From positions 930,001 through 994,000 of the forward strand of contig NZ_JACHMM010000001.1 in the NCBI RefSeq assembly GCF_014204975.1: a stretch of DNA of 64,000 nt, given 5' to 3'. The DNA comes from Jiangella mangrovi. Lineage in GTDB: Bacteria > Actinomycetota > Actinomycetes > Jiangellales > Jiangellaceae. The position numbers and the translations under genes were made by a program. Every line of letters begins with the position of its first letter. Position 1 is the first letter of the stretch. This document shows positions 1 to 12,418 of the stretch, one piece after another. The notes beneath the pieces are model-generated. The model was given only the letters and a program-made list of their open reading frames with translations, was not told the origin of the DNA and did no database searches.

Positions 1-177
1 TTCGAGGGCCAGGGTACGGCCGGCGAGGTGGCGCAGACCATGCTCGCCCAGTTCCCCGCCGACCGGTACCCGCACCTGATGGAGCTCATGACCGAGCACG
101 CCATGCGCGACGACTACGACTTCGGCGACGAGTTCGACTACGGCCTCGACCTCGTCATCGGCGCCCTCAGCCCGTGA
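1..177 (+). CDS. TetR/AcrR family transcriptional regulator, C-terminal fragment
   Basis: The reading frame is open from base 1 to a TGA at 175-177 and encodes 58 residues; the N-terminal DNA-binding part lies outside the window. The end of the peptide (about YDFGDEFDYGLDLVIGALSP) has the aromatic/acidic FGLDLxxxGL pattern that closes the ligand-binding domain of many TetR regulators. Target and ligand cannot be told from this piece. The assignment rests only on this C-terminal pattern. Confidence 0.6.
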   Translation, partial: FEGQGTAGEVAQTMLAQFPADRYPHLMELMTEHAMRDDYDFGDEFDYGLDLVIGALSP

Positions 178-186
178 CCGGCGCGC

Positions 187-1506
187 TCAGCCCGTGACGG
201 GCGGCATCGCCTCGGACGGCACCGCCTCGGGACGGGGGTGGACGCGCAGCCGGGACGCACGCCGTCCGTCCAGCGAGAGCACCTCGATGCGCACGCCGTC
301 GTAGTCGACGACGTCACCGACCGACGGAAGCCGTCCCAGCCGGGCGACGACGAAGCCGGCGACGGTCTCGTACGGCCCGTCGGGCAGGCGCACGCCGGTG
401 CGGTCGGCGAAGTCGCCGAGGTTGAGCATGCCGTCGACGTCGACCACGCCGCCGGCGCCGGCCGCGGTGGGCAGCTCGTCGGTGTCGTACTCGTCGCGGA
501 TCTCGCCGACCAGCTCCTCGACGAGGTCCTCGAGGGTGACGATGCCGGCGGTGCCGCCGTACTCGTCGACGACGACGGCGAGGTGCGAGCCCTCGCGACG
601 CATCTCCGACATCGCCGGGAGCACGCGCTTCGTGCCGGGCAGCACGAGCACGTCGCGGACCAGCTCGCCCACGCGGATGCTGCGGCCGGACACCTCGGGG
701 TCGAAGAGGTCGCGCACGTGCACGAACCCGACGACGTCGTCGGTGGACGTGCCGACCACCGGGTAGCGCGAGTGCGGCATCGTCGACGCCAGCTTGACCG
801 CCTTGAAGACGGGCATGTCGGCGTCGAGGAAGTCGACCTCGGTGCGCGGTCGCATGACCTCGCGGACCTGCCGGTCGCCCACGTCGAGCACGTCGCCGAC
901 GATGCGGCGCTCCTCCTCGCTCAGGCCCTCGTGGCCCGAGACGAGCTCGCGCAGCTCGTCCTCGCTCATCTCCTCGCGCTGCGCCGACGGGTCGCCGCCG
1001 AGCCCGCGGACGACGAGGTCGGTGGACTTGGACAGGAACCAGATGACCGGGCGCATCAGCGTCGCGAACCGGTCCAGCGGCGGCGCGACGGCCATGGCGA
1101 CGCCGGCCGCCCGCTGCAGGGCGATGCGTTTGGGTACGAGCTCACCGAGCACCAGCGAGAGGTAGGCGATGAACAGCGTGAGCGCGATGAAGGAGAGGGT
1201 GTCGGCGGCGCCCTCGGGCAGCCCCGCGTCCTGCAGGAGCGGCGAGAGGTCGGGCGCGAGGGTCGAGGCGCCGTAGGCGGCGGAGAAGAAGCCGGCGACG
1301 GTGACGCCGATCTGCACGGCGGAGAGGAAGCGGTTGGGGTTGCGGGCGAGCTCGGAGACCCGTTCGCCGCGACGGCTCTGGTGGGCCATCTGGCCCAGCT
1401 GGCTCTCACGCAGCGACACGAGGGCGAGCTCGGTGGCCGCGAAGACCCCGCCGATGAGGATGAACACGAGGACGAGACCGAAGTTCAGCAGGGTGCCCTG
1501 GTTCAC
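187..1506 (-). CDS. CNNM/CBS-domain membrane protein (HlyC/CorC, hemolysin-like family)
   Basis: A 439-aa protein. It begins with an N-terminal CNNM/DUF21 membrane domain (about residues 1-190; hydrophobic segments near 9-30, 60-80, 100-125 and 140-160). A CBS pair follows (about 215-340, including [11 protein letters not shown] and [19 protein letters not shown]), then a C-terminal CorC_HlyC transporter-associated domain (about 350-425). Family members are linked to Mg/Co efflux or membrane homeostasis; the old hemolysin name does not imply toxicity. It is a complete-length single gene converging on the TetR fragment with 9 nt between stops. Substrate is not readable from sequence. Confidence 0.9.
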   Translation of the reverse strand: MNQGTLLNFGLVLVFILIGGVFAATELALVSLRESQLGQMAHQSRRGERVSELARNPNRFLSAVQIGVTVAGFFSAAYGASTLAPDLSPLLQDAGLPEGAADTLSFIALTLFIAYLSLVLGELVPKRIALQRAAGVAMAVAPPLDRFATLMRPVIWFLSKSTDLVVRGLGGDPSAQREEMSEDELRELVSGHEGLSEEERRIVGDVLDVGDRQVREVMRPRTEVDFLDADMPVFKAVKLASTMPHSRYPVVGTSTDDVVGFVHVRDLFDPEVSGRSIRVGELVRDVLVLPGTKRVLPAMSEMRREGSHLAVVVDEYGGTAGIVTLEDLVEELVGEIRDEYDTDELPTAAGAGGVVDVDGMLNLGDFADRTGVRLPDGPYETVAGFVVARLGRLPSVGDVVDYDGVRIEVLSLDGRRASRLRVHPRPEAVPSEAMPPVTG

Positions 1507-1613
1507 GAGCGGGACCCCTGCACGCTATGTCGGCCGGGTGTGCTGTCGTTCATCCGCGAATTGTATGGGGATGCCACGCTCCAGCCGTACCCGAGCCGAG
1601 AGAGGATGACACG

Positions 1614-3264
<1,651 letters not shown>

Positions 3265-3267
3265 TCG

Positions 3268-4215
3268 TCAGCGGCCTTCCGCGACGCTGCGGCCGGTGGC
3301 GGACTGCCAGTACAGGACCGATCGGCCGGACCGGCGCCGTTCCAGCAGCCCGGCGTCGGTCAGCACCCGCAGGTGGTCCGAGACGCTCGCCAGCGCCAAG
3401 CCGGTGGTCGCGACCAGCGACGTCGTGCTGACCGGCTCGGCCGCCTCGACCAGGATGCGCGCGCGATGGCGGCCGAGCAGGCGCACCAACGGCTCGGCCG
3501 CGACCGCGTCCGTCGCGAAGATGCCCGTGACGGGGTACATCAGCGAGTAGAGGTCCGGCGGCAGCCAGCCGACGTGCACGCGCTGCGCGTGCGTCGCGAT
3601 GAACAGCAGGTCGCACCCGCGGACGTCGGTCACCGGATAGTCCCAGCGGTTGATCTGGATCCGCCCGTCGCCCAGCCAGTGCACGTCCGGCCCCAGCCCG
3701 CGCAGCACTCCGGCCCACCCCTGCTCGCTGAGCCGCGACGTCCGCGACACGATGTCGGCGCGCAGTAGCCGGTTCCGTCGTGGCCACTCCGGCTCGACGG
3801 TCTCGGTCCAGATCCACCGCAGCAGCGCCGCCGCCTCGGCCGCCAGGCCGCTCGTCTCGATCAGCAACGGCGGCAGCGGCGTGCGCACGACGCTCAGGTC
3901 CGCGCGGATGCGGTCGTCGGACAGGGCGAGCAGCGCCTCCAGCTCCTCGTGCAGCTCGAGGTCCGGCGTGGACGGCAGCAGGGCGAAGAAGTCGGCGGCC
4001 CAGCTCCGGCTGAATGCGCTGTCGACCAGTGCCTCCCACACCGGGTGGGCCGCCAGCACGGCGCGGTAGGCGGCGGAGTGCGCGTCCTTCCACGGCCGGA
4101 ACCACGGCTCGACCGGTGCGCGCAGCAGCTTGAGCGCCGACACGGTCTCGATGTACGGCGACGTGCCGAACCGCGCGTTGGCGAGGGTGTCGGCATCGAC
4201 CAGGAACTCGGACAA
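3268..4215 (-). CDS. ArsR-family winged-helix transcriptional regulator (DUF5937-like)
   Basis: A regulator of about 315 aa. The C-terminal ~80 residues form a winged helix ([42 protein letters not shown]) and the long N-terminal part is the usual effector half of this group. I chose TTG at 4215 because it is followed by SEFLVDADT and has GGAGG 7 nt upstream; the longer reading to 4275 would cross the divergent MFS start. Its divergent MFS neighbour, 58 bp away, is the likely target, and a dyad lies over the ribosome site (4217-4236). Effector unknown. Confidence 0.8.
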   Translation of the reverse strand: MSEFLVDADTLANARFGTSPYIETVSALKLLRAPVEPWFRPWKDAHSAAYRAVLAAHPVWEALVDSAFSRSWAADFFALLPSTPDLELHEELEALLALSDDRIRADLSVVRTPLPPLLIETSGLAAEAAALLRWIWTETVEPEWPRRNRLLRADIVSRTSRLSEQGWAGVLRGLGPDVHWLGDGRIQINRWDYPVTDVRGCDLLFIATHAQRVHVGWLPPDLYSLMYPVTGIFATDAVAAEPLVRLLGRHRARILVEAAEPVSTTSLVATTGLALASVSDHLRVLTDAGLLERRRSGRSVLYWQSATGRSVAEGR

Positions 4216-4216
4216 C

Positions 4217-4236
4217 GTTTCGCCTCCACCCGAAAC
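4217..4236. promoter_or_regulatory. Candidate ArsR operator
   Basis: GTTTCG (4217-4222) and CGAAAC (4231-4236) form a perfect 6-nt inverted repeat with an 8-nt spacer, immediately upstream of the TTG start of the ArsR gene and overlapping its GGAGG site. It lies between two divergent genes, the usual place for an autoregulatory site. Function is inferred from position. Confidence 0.45.
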
Positions 4237-4273
4237 TGTAGGCGCCGCGCGCACCGGCGTCGATGCTGCTCGC

Positions 4274-5482
4274 ATGGCTACCTACCGGGCGATCTTCGCC
4301 AACCGCGAGTTCCGCAATCTGTGGTTCGGCAGCGCGCTGGGCAACGCGTCGTCGACGATGACCAGCCTGACCCTGGCGATCATGGTCGACCAGGCGACCG
4401 GCTCGGCACTGCTGGCGGCGATGATCATGTTCGGCCCGTCGCTCGCCCAGGTGCTCGGCGTGTCGACGCTGATGTCCGCGGCGGACACGGCCCGGCCGCG
4501 ACGGCTGCTGACGCTGCTCGCCGCGTTCTCGGCGGTCGCGGCCGGGCTGCAGGCGGGGCTCGACCTCTCCGCCGGCCAGCGCCTGCTGCTCGCGTTCGCG
4601 GTCGCCTACGGCCTGTCGATCGGGGCGGGGGTGCGCTGGGGACTGCTCGGCGAGGTGGTCCGCGCGGACCAGTTCGTGCTCGGCCGGTCCGCGATGAACC
4701 TGTCGGTCGGCGCGATGCAGATCGCCGGCTTCGGCATCGCGGGCGTCCTCCTGCAGGCCGTCAGCCCGTTGGCGGTGCTCTGGATCGCGACCGGCTGCGC
4801 CGCCCTCGCCGTCCCCGTGGTCCGGTTCGGCCTGCTCGACCGCGCCCCGCGGCGACTGGCCCGCACCGGCCTCGCCGAGACCTGGCGCGGTAACCGCCGG
4901 CTGCTCGCGCAGGTCCGGACCCGCCCGCTGCTGCTGGCGCTGACGGTCCCGAACGGCCTGATCGTCGGCTGCGAGGCGCTCTTCGTCCCGCACTCCGGGG
5001 CCCAGGCCGGGTGGCTGCTAGCGGCGGGCGCGGCCGGCATGATGGCCGGCGACCTCGTCGTCGGGCGGCTGCTCACGCCCGGCGGGCGCCGGGTCGCGGG
5101 CCGGGTGCTGCGCTTCGTCCTCGCCGTGCCGTTCCTGGGCTTCGCGTTCGACCTGCCGATCGGCGTGCTCTGCGTCCTCGTCGCGATCGGCAGCAGCGGC
5201 TACGCGGCGTCGCTGGCCCAGCAGGAGGTGCTGGTGGACCTGACGCCGGAGGAGCTGCACGGCCAGGTGCTCGGGCTGGAGTCCGCGCTGCGGATGACCA
5301 CGTTCGGCGTGGTGGCGATCGCGGCCGGCGCGCTGGCCGACCTCACCGCGGCGGGTCCGGCGATGACGGTGTGCGCTGCGGCCTCGCTGCTGGTGTCGGT
5401 GGCGCTGACCCGGCCGCTGGCCCGGGTGATGAGGGACCGCGCTCCGGCGCCTGCGCCTGAGCCCGCGCCCGTGCTGGTGTGA
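4274..5482 (+). CDS. MFS transporter (putative drug efflux)
   Basis: 402 aa, about 10-12 predicted membrane helices. It starts MATYRAIFANREFRNLWFGSALGN, an N-terminus common in MFS exporters of the MFS_3/EntS-like type. The ATG at 4274 is chosen because the 48 upstream in-frame codons would lie across the ArsR gene and its operator. A Pro/Ala-rich tail (PAPAPEPAPVLV) ends the protein. Divergent pairing with an ArsR/DUF5937 regulator suggests inducible export; the substrate is unknown. Confidence 0.8.
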   Translation: MATYRAIFANREFRNLWFGSALGNASSTMTSLTLAIMVDQATGSALLAAMIMFGPSLAQVLGVSTLMSAADTARPRRLLTLLAAFSAVAAGLQAGLDLSAGQRLLLAFAVAYGLSIGAGVRWGLLGEVVRADQFVLGRSAMNLSVGAMQIAGFGIAGVLLQAVSPLAVLWIATGCAALAVPVVRFGLLDRAPRRLARTGLAETWRGNRRLLAQVRTRPLLLALTVPNGLIVGCEALFVPHSGAQAGWLLAAGAAGMMAGDLVVGRLLTPGGRRVAGRVLRFVLAVPFLGFAFDLPIGVLCVLVAIGSSGYAASLAQQEVLVDLTPEELHGQVLGLESALRMTTFGVVAIAAGALADLTAAGPAMTVCAAASLLVSVALTRPLARVMRDRAPAPAPEPAPVLV

Positions 5483-5494
5483 GCGCCGGTCACC

Positions 5495-6019
5495 TCATGT
5501 CGCGGGCCAGTACCGGGACCCGTCGGCGTCGCGGTCCAGGTAGCCGAAGTCGACCAGCAGGCGGCGCAGGGCGACCGACTCGTCGCCGAGTTCGTGGAGT
5601 TCGGCGGTGAGTTCCTTTTCCGTGTAGCTGTCGCGGCGCGGGAGCGCGGCCATGACCAGCCGGCCGAGCTCGTCCTTCAGCCGGTCGTCGGCCGGGATGG
5701 TGGCGATGCGGCCGTTCTTCAGGCAGCCGTCCAGCCGCGGGAAGTCCGCAGCCACCCGTCCCACCGGCGTCGACGCGGACCCGGCGGCGGCCGCCGTCCG
5801 GATCGGCTCGAGCCCGGCGCTCAGCCCGGTCTCGTCGCGGCGGACCAGCCCGGCCCCGCCGAGGACCGCCAGCGCCCGCTGCACGTCCCGCTCGGACAGC
5901 CCGGTGCGATCCCCGAGATCGGCGACGGTGTGCGCTGCGGCCGGGCCCGTGGCACAGAGCGCGCCGAGGACGGCCAGCCGCTTCCGGTCGCCCAGCGCGC
6001 TGAGCAGTTCGGTGGTCAT
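5495..6019 (-). CDS. DUF2087 domain protein with N-terminal helix-turn-helix
   Basis: 174 aa. Residues 1-70 look like an ArsR/MarR-type winged helix (LLSALGDRKRLAVLGAL..., then SERDVQRALAVLGGAGLV). Residues ~97-172 match DUF2087: RIATIPADDRLKDELGRLV, YTEKELTAEL, LRRLLVDFGYLDRDADGSRYW. Starts at ATG 6019; the upstream open frame lacks coding character. It converges on the MFS gene (12 nt between stops). Known members are annotated as transcriptional regulators; no target is visible. Confidence 0.8.
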   Translation of the reverse strand: MTTELLSALGDRKRLAVLGALCATGPAAAHTVADLGDRTGLSERDVQRALAVLGGAGLVRRDETGLSAGLEPIRTAAAAGSASTPVGRVAADFPRLDGCLKNGRIATIPADDRLKDELGRLVMAALPRRDSYTEKELTAELHELGDESVALRRLLVDFGYLDRDADGSRYWPAT

Positions 6020-6190
6020 GCGCGCACGGTAGGCGGCGTGGCGCCGTGACCGCACCTGGATTACTCGTCGGCCGCGTCCTCCTGACACTCCGGCGGCGAG
6101 GTGCAGTCGGCAGGCAGCGGCTCGGGCGTGGCTCGAGGTTGGCGAGGTCGCCTCCCCGTCCCTCTGGGCACGCCTCGCCCGCTCCATGGC

Positions 6191-6310
6191 GGTCCGCCCG
6201 GGCCGAGGTGATCACGTTCACCACCAAATTCCGTGTCGCACTAGGCCTGCAGGCCTCGTGATGCCCGGGTGATCGTGGTGGGCGGCCCAGCAAACGCCGA
6301 GAAATCCCAC
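6191..6310. repeat. Dispersed ~120-bp intergenic repeat, copy 1
   Basis: This segment matches 48722-48840 in the same orientation at roughly 85-90 percent by eye, with one single-base gap. Conserved landmarks are CCGCCCGGGCCGAG, TGATCACGTTCACCAC, a perfect 14-nt palindrome AGGCCTGCAGGCCT (6243-6256), GGTGGGCGGCCCA and GAAATCCCAC. Similarity continues upstream in broken form (GGCGAGGTCG). It lies in the 358-nt gap between the DUF2087 gene and the DeoR gene and is not obviously coding. Confidence 0.8.
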
Positions 6311-6327
6311 CGCAGGGCCGTGGTGCT

Positions 6328-6345
6328 ATCGTGAAAGAACACGAT
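6328..6345. promoter_or_regulatory. Candidate DeoR-family operator for the gal operon
   Basis: ATCGTG (6328-6333) and CACGAT (6340-6345) form a perfect inverted repeat with a 6-nt A-rich spacer, 33 bp before the regulator ATG. A possible extended -10 (TGCTATCGT) overlaps the left arm. The position fits repression of the operon by its own first gene product. Inferred from position and symmetry only. Confidence 0.45.
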
Positions 6346-6377
6346 CGCACAGATTCGAACAGAAGGGCACGGCCTCC

Positions 6378-7181
6378 ATGCTCGCCGCTGAACGGCAGGC
6401 GCTCATCCTGGACGAGGTCCAGCGACGCGGCGCCGCAACCGTAGGCGAGTTGGCCGGCCGGTTCGAGGTCTCCGAGATGACCATCCGGCGCGACCTCGAC
6501 GCGCTGGTGGGGCGGGGTGCGCTCGACAAGGTGCACGGCGGCGCCACCACGAGACGCGAGACCAGAGCACCCAGCACCGAGGAGCCGGGCTTCCGGGCCA
6601 AGCAACGACGCCAGCAGGCCGAGAAGGAGGCCATCGCCCGCGCGGCCGCAGCGCTGGTCGAGCCCGGATCGGCGGTCGGGCTGTCGGCGGGCACCACCAC
6701 GTGGGCGCTGGCCCGCCACCTCCGCCAGATCCCGCGGCTCACCGTCGTCACCAATTCCATCCGCATCGCCGACGAACTGCACGACGACGACCGCACCGAC
6801 CTCGCCGTCGTCCTGACGGGAGGGGTGCGCACGCCGTCCGATGCGCTCGTCGGGCCGGTCGCGGTCTCGTCGCTGCGGCTGCTGCACCTCGACGTCGTGT
6901 TCCTGGGCGTGCACGGCATCGACGCCGACGCCGGGTTCACCACCCCGAACCTGCTCGAGGCCGACACCGACCGCGCGCTCGTCGCGGCCGGCCGGCGGCT
7001 GGTCGTCGTCGCCGATCACACGAAGTGGGGGACGGTGGGCATCAGCACCATCGCCCGGCTCGACGAGGCCGACGTGCTGGTCACCGACGACGCCCTCCCC
7101 GACGACGCCCGCGACACCCTCGCCGACCAGGTCGGCGAGCTGATCCTCGTTCCCACGCCACAGACGAACGGACCTCGATGA
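6378..7181 (+). CDS. DeoR/GlpR-family transcriptional regulator of the gal operon
   Basis: 267 aa. An N-terminal DeoR winged helix (LILDEVQRRGAATVGELAGRF, then VSEMTIRRDLDAL at residues ~35-47, DKVHGGA) precedes a C-terminal sugar-phosphate sensor domain (GLSAGTTTWALARHL, VVTNSIRIADEL, FLGVHGIDADAGFTTPN, VVVADHTKWG). It is the first gene of the Leloir operon; its TGA overlaps the galT ATG (7178-7181). This arrangement indicates control of galactose catabolism, probably sensing a phosphorylated intermediate. An AGAAGG at 6361-6366 may be the ribosome site. Confidence 0.88.
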   Translation: MLAAERQALILDEVQRRGAATVGELAGRFEVSEMTIRRDLDALVGRGALDKVHGGATTRRETRAPSTEEPGFRAKQRRQQAEKEAIARAAAALVEPGSAVGLSAGTTTWALARHLRQIPRLTVVTNSIRIADELHDDDRTDLAVVLTGGVRTPSDALVGPVAVSSLRLLHLDVVFLGVHGIDADAGFTTPNLLEADTDRALVAAGRRLVVVADHTKWGTVGISTIARLDEADVLVTDDALPDDARDTLADQVGELILVPTPQTNGPR

Positions 7182-8257
7182 AACGCACCACGGCGCGGCT
7201 GGCCGACGGCCGCGAGATCATCTACTTCGACCGGCGCGACGACGCCACCCACCGCCTCAACGACCCGCGCGACCTGCCGCCGGTCAGCACCACGTCGCAA
7301 CTGCGCTACGACCCCGTCCTGGCCGAGTGGGTGGCCATGGCCGGGCACCGGCAGACCCGCACCTTCCTGCCGCCGAAGGACCTCTGCCCGCTGTGCGCCT
7401 CGACCCCTGAGCGTCCCACCGAGGTCCCCGACAGCACCTACGACGTCGTCGCGTTCGAGAACCGCTTCCCCAGCCTGTCGACGCACGCGACGACCACCGA
7501 GACCGGCACCGAACTGGTCCCCGTCCGTCCCGGCACCGGCCGCTGCGAGGTGCTGGTGTTCAGCAGCGACCACAACGCGTCCTTCGCCACCCTCGAACCC
7601 GCCCACGCGCGCCTCGTCGTCGAGGCCTGGGTCGACCGCACGGCCGAGCTGTCCGCCGTCCCGGACGTCGAGCAGGTGTTCTGCTTCGAGAACCGCGGCC
7701 AGGAGATCGGCGTCACGCTGTCGCACCCGCACGGCCAGATCTACGCCTACCCGTACGTCACGCCGCGCACCGCGCGGATGATGCAGTCGGCACGCGAGCA
7801 CCACCAGCGAACCGGCCGCAACCTCTTCGCCGACGTCCTCGCCGAGGAGCGCGCGGCGCAGACCCGCGTCGTCGCGCAGACCGAGCACTGGACGGCGTTC
7901 GTGCCGGCCGCCGCCCGCTGGCCGGTCGAGGTGCACCTGTACCCGCACCGCCAGGTGGCCGAGATCGGTGACCTCGACGACGCCGAGCGCGACGAGTTCG
8001 TCACGCTCTACCTCGACGTGCTGCGCCGCTTCGACGCGCTCTACGACGCGCCGCTCCCCTACATCGCCGCCTGGCACCAGGCGCCGGTCCGGCAGGACCG
8101 CGACCTCGCCTACCTGCACCTGCAGGTGTTCTCGATCAAGCGGGCGGCCGACAAGCTCAAGTACCTCGCCGGGTCGGAGTCGGCCATGGGCGCGTTCGTC
8201 ACCGACGTCCTGCCCGAGGACGTCGCCGCCCGCCTGCGCGACGTGGAGGTCCGATGA
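7178..8257 (+). CDS. galT: Galactose-1-phosphate uridylyltransferase
   Basis: 359 aa, cytosolic. Transfers UMP from UDP-glucose to galactose-1-phosphate in the Leloir pathway. The active-site loop HPHGQIYAYP is at 183-192, with His185 as the expected nucleophile. A CPLC pair at 70-73 fits the N-terminal metal site. N- and C-terminal GalT halves are complete. Start and stop overlap neighbours by 4 nt (7178-7181 with the DeoR gene, 8254-8257 with galE), indicating translational coupling. Confidence 0.96.
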   Translation: MKRTTARLADGREIIYFDRRDDATHRLNDPRDLPPVSTTSQLRYDPVLAEWVAMAGHRQTRTFLPPKDLCPLCASTPERPTEVPDSTYDVVAFENRFPSLSTHATTTETGTELVPVRPGTGRCEVLVFSSDHNASFATLEPAHARLVVEAWVDRTAELSAVPDVEQVFCFENRGQEIGVTLSHPHGQIYAYPYVTPRTARMMQSAREHHQRTGRNLFADVLAEERAAQTRVVAQTEHWTAFVPAAARWPVEVHLYPHRQVAEIGDLDDAERDEFVTLYLDVLRRFDALYDAPLPYIAAWHQAPVRQDRDLAYLHLQVFSIKRAADKLKYLAGSESAMGAFVTDVLPEDVAARLRDVEVR

Positions 8258-9188
8258 AACTGCTGGTCACCGGCGGAGCCGGGTACATCGGCTCAGTGGT
8301 GGGGTCGCAGCTGGTGGCGGCCGGCCACGAGGTCGTGGTGCTCGACAGCCTGCTCACCGGCCACGAGGACGGCGTGCCCGACGGCGCCCGCTTCGTCCGG
8401 GCGGGCATTGAAGATGCAGCGGATGCGGTCGATTCGAGCTTCGACGCCGTGCTGCACTTCGCCGCCCGGTCGCTGGTCGGCGAGTCTGTCTCCGAGCCGC
8501 AGCTGTACTGGTGGAACAACGTCGTCGGCACCCTACGGCTTCTCGACGCCATGCGCGCGGCCGGGGTGCGCCGGCTGGTGTTCTCGTCGACGGCGGCCAC
8601 GTACGGCCAACCGGCGCAGAGCCCGATCACCGAGGACACCCCCGCGGTGCCGATCAACCCGTACGGGCAGAGCAAGCTCGCCGTCGACCACGCGCTGGCC
8701 GGCGAGGCCCGGGCGCACGACCTCGCCGCGGTCAGCCTGCGCTACTTCAACGTCGGCGGGGCGCTGGGCCGCTACGGCGAGCGGCACGACCCCGAGACGC
8801 ACCTCATCCCCAACGTGCTCCAGGTCCCGGCCGGCCGCCGCGACGCCGTCGACGTCTTCGGCACCGACTACCCGACGCCCGACGGCACCGCGGTGCGCGA
8901 CTACCTGCACGTCGAGGACCTCGGCCGGGCGCACCTGCTGGCGCTGGACTGGACCGGCACCGCCGAGGCCACCGGGCAGCACCGCGTGTACAACCTGGGC
9001 TCGGGTACCGGCTACTCCGTCCGCGAGGTCGTCGAGGCCGTGCGGCGGGTCACCGGGCACCCGGTCCCGACCAACGACAGGGAACGGCGCGCCGGCGACC
9101 CGCCGGTGCTGGTCGCGTCGGCCGAGCGCATCGCCGCCGACCTCGGCTGGCGCCCGGAGCACGACCTGGACACGATCGTGGAGGACGC

Positions 9189-9210
<22 letters not shown>
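8254..9210 (+). CDS. galE: UDP-glucose 4-epimerase
   Basis: 318 aa. NAD-dependent SDR-type epimerase that interconverts UDP-galactose and UDP-glucose. N-terminal TGGAGYIGS (residues 6-14) binds NAD; the catalytic pair is Tyr137/Lys141 in PYGQSK with the upstream FSSTAATYG; RYFNVGGA and VRDYLHVEDL are GalE landmarks. The start overlaps galT by 4 nt and its last 22 nt overlap the galK start. Confidence 0.95.
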
Positions 9211-10309
<1,099 letters not shown>

Positions 10310-10313
<4 letters not shown>

Positions 10314-11221
10314 GCCCCAGCGGCACCCAGGTCGAACTGCGCCACGGCGCGTACTCCGCCGTCGTCACCGAGGTCGGCGCCACCCTGCGTGAGCTGCGCC
10401 ACGACGACCGGCCCCTGGTGGTCGGCTTCGGCGCCGACGACATCCGGCCCAACTTCCGCGGCGCCGTGCTGGCGCCCTGGCCCAACCGCGTCACCGACGG
10501 CGTCTACACCTTCGAGGGCCAACGGCGGCAGCTGCCGCTCACCGAGCCCGACCGCGGCAACGCCCTGCACGGCCTGGTCGCCTGGGTCCGCTGGGAGGTG
10601 CTCGAGCAGTCGGAGTCGTCGGCGGAGCTGCGGCACGCGCTGGTGCCGACCCCGGCCTACCCGCACCCGCTGGACCTGCGGGTCCGCTACGCCCTCGACG
10701 ACGACGGCCTGCACTGGACGGTGTCGGCGACCAACACCGGCGCCGGCGCGGCCCCCTACGGCACCGGCCCGCACCCGTACCTCGTCGGCGGCGAGGGCCG
10801 GGTCGACGACTGGTCGCTCGAGCTGCCCGCGGCCGAGTACCTCGCGGTGACGCCGGACCGGCTGGTGCCGGTGGGGGTCGAGACCGTCGAGTCCGCCGGG
10901 TTCGACTTCCGCTCGCCGCGCGCGCTCGGCGACATCTTCATCGACCACGCCTTCACCGGGCTGACCGCCGACGGCGACGGGGTCGCGCGCGTGCACGTCC
11001 GGGCGGCGGACGGGCGCGGCGTGGTCTGCTCCTGGAACGCCGATGAATGCCCGTGGGTGCAGATCCACACCGCCGACCGGCCCGGTGAGCCCGGCAACCG
11101 CATCGGCCTCGCCGTCGAGCCGATGACCTGCCCGCCCGACGCGTTCAACTCCGGCACCGACCTCGTCGTCCTGGAGCCGGGCGCGTCCCACCAGACCACG
11201 TGGACCATCGCCGCCCTTTGA
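10310..11221 (+). CDS. Aldose 1-epimerase (mutarotase) family protein
   Basis: 303 aa from GTG 10310, which overlaps the galK stop as GTGA. A beta-sandwich GalM-type protein: NFRGAVLAPWPNRVTDGVYTF, NALHGLVAWVRWEV (catalytic His of the HGLV type), GTGPHPYLVGG, and a late acidic stretch (IGLAVEPMTCPPDAFNSG) holding the expected catalytic Glu. It would interconvert alpha and beta galactose before GalK. It closes the operon; the next gene is on the other strand. Confidence 0.88.
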
Positions 11222-11233
11222 CGGGCTACGGGG

Positions 11234-11989
11234 TCAGCGGCCGGCGACCGCGCGAGTGGCGAAGGCCTGGCCGACCTGGTATCCGAGCCGCTCGTAGAGC
11301 CGGCGCGCGACGTCGTTGTCGGCGTACATGCCCAGGGTCACCGCCTCCGCGCCGCCGGCCAGTGCCGCGCGGGTGACGGCGGCGGTGACGTCGGCGCCGA
11401 GCCCGCGGCCACGGAACGACGGGTGGGTGGCGATCGCCCGCAGGTGCGGCACGCCGCTCACCGTCTCGTCGCGGGCCGCGCAGGCCACCAGCGTGCCCGA
11501 CGCGTCGCGGACGCCGTACCAGGCCTCGACGCTCGCGTCGTCGGGCATGGCCGACGACCGGGGCGACGACAGCCGCAGCAGCTCCTCCAGGTCGCCAAGG
11601 TCGGCCGCACCGAGCACCCGGACCGCGTCCTCGCCCGGCCGCCGCGGGTCCGGAGCGGCCGCCGTCCAGAACCAGTCCCAGTCGTCGCCCGCCCCGAGCG
11701 GCGTGTCCACGTGCGCCAGTGCGCCGACCGGCACGATGACCCGCCCGATCGAGGCGTCGCCGCGACCCAGCACAGCGGTGACGAGACCGCCGGCGTCGGC
11801 GGCCGAGCCGAGGCCCCAGAGCGTCCGGCCGCCGCCCCACTTCGACACCGTCCAGCCGACGGCGTCGCCCTGCGACCACGCCTGCTCGAGCACGTCCGGT
11901 GAGGTCAGCCAGCGAGTGATCGGGTGGTTCCCGCCGGCCGCCAGCAGCGCGGCATGGTCGGGCAGTTCGGTGAGCGTGGACGTCAGCAC
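11234..11989 (-). CDS. GNAT-family N-acetyltransferase
   Basis: About 251 aa. The C-terminal half carries the acetyl-CoA fold: LRAIATHPSFRGRGLGADVTAAVTR (the Q/RxxGxG/A-type motif A, given here in part) and YADNDVARRLYERLGYQ near the end. The N-terminal half is a poorly conserved second GNAT-like region. I chose GTG 11989, because starting at 12037 would overlap the divergent SnoaL gene; a TACCCT box just upstream suggests a short leader or leaderless message. Substrate unknown. Confidence 0.75.
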   Translation of the reverse strand: MLTSTLTELPDHAALLAAGGNHPITRWLTSPDVLEQAWSQGDAVGWTVSKWGGGRTLWGLGSAADAGGLVTAVLGRGDASIGRVIVPVGALAHVDTPLGAGDDWDWFWTAAAPDPRRPGEDAVRVLGAADLGDLEELLRLSSPRSSAMPDDASVEAWYGVRDASGTLVACAARDETVSGVPHLRAIATHPSFRGRGLGADVTAAVTRAALAGGAEAVTLGMYADNDVARRLYERLGYQVGQAFATRAVAGR

Positions 11990-12030
11990 CGAACCAGGGT
12001 AATGACGCTGTCCGTGGGAGGATCGCCGGC

Positions 12031-12387
12031 ATGACACCGCCCGATCCGCACGCCTTCGCCCGCGACTGGGTCGCCGCCTGGAACGCCCACGACGTCGAGG
12101 CGGTGCTGCGGCACTTCCACGACGACGTCGTCTTCACCTCGCCGTTCGCCACCCGGGTGCTGCCGGAGTCCGGCGGCGTGGTCCGCGGCAAGGACGAGCT
12201 GCGCCGGTACTGGACCGAGGGGCTGCGGCTCCTCCCGGACCTCCGGTTCAGCGTCGAGGCCGTCTTCGCGGGAGTCTCCGCCGTCGTCATCACCTACCGG
12301 AACCAGAACGACGTGCTGGTCAACGAGGTGCTGATCTTCGACGGCGACCTCGTGCGCGAGGGCCACGGCACCTATCCCGCCGGCTGA
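12031..12387 (+). CDS. SnoaL-like / NTF2-fold protein
   Basis: 118 aa with the alpha+beta cone pattern of SnoaL-like proteins: FARDWVAAWNAHDVEAVLRHF, DDVVFTSP, GKDELRRYWTEGL, and a late beta strand NEVLIFDGDLVREGHGTY. Start at ATG 12031 with GGGAGG (12016-12021) upstream. Family members are small isomerases, hydrolases or dimerisation modules; no partner is visible here. Divergent from the GNAT gene. Confidence 0.75.
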   Translation: MTPPDPHAFARDWVAAWNAHDVEAVLRHFHDDVVFTSPFATRVLPESGGVVRGKDELRRYWTEGLRLLPDLRFSVEAVFAGVSAVVITYRNQNDVLVNEVLIFDGDLVREGHGTYPAG

Positions 12388-12418
12388 TCTGCCGACCCGG
12401 CGTGCGATCAAGGAATCG

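Noticed and set aside
1527-1613. Earlier ATG for phosphoglucomutase
   Set aside because: The extra 29 codons overlap the promoter region, lack Pgm similarity, and the GTG at 1614 has a good ribosome site.
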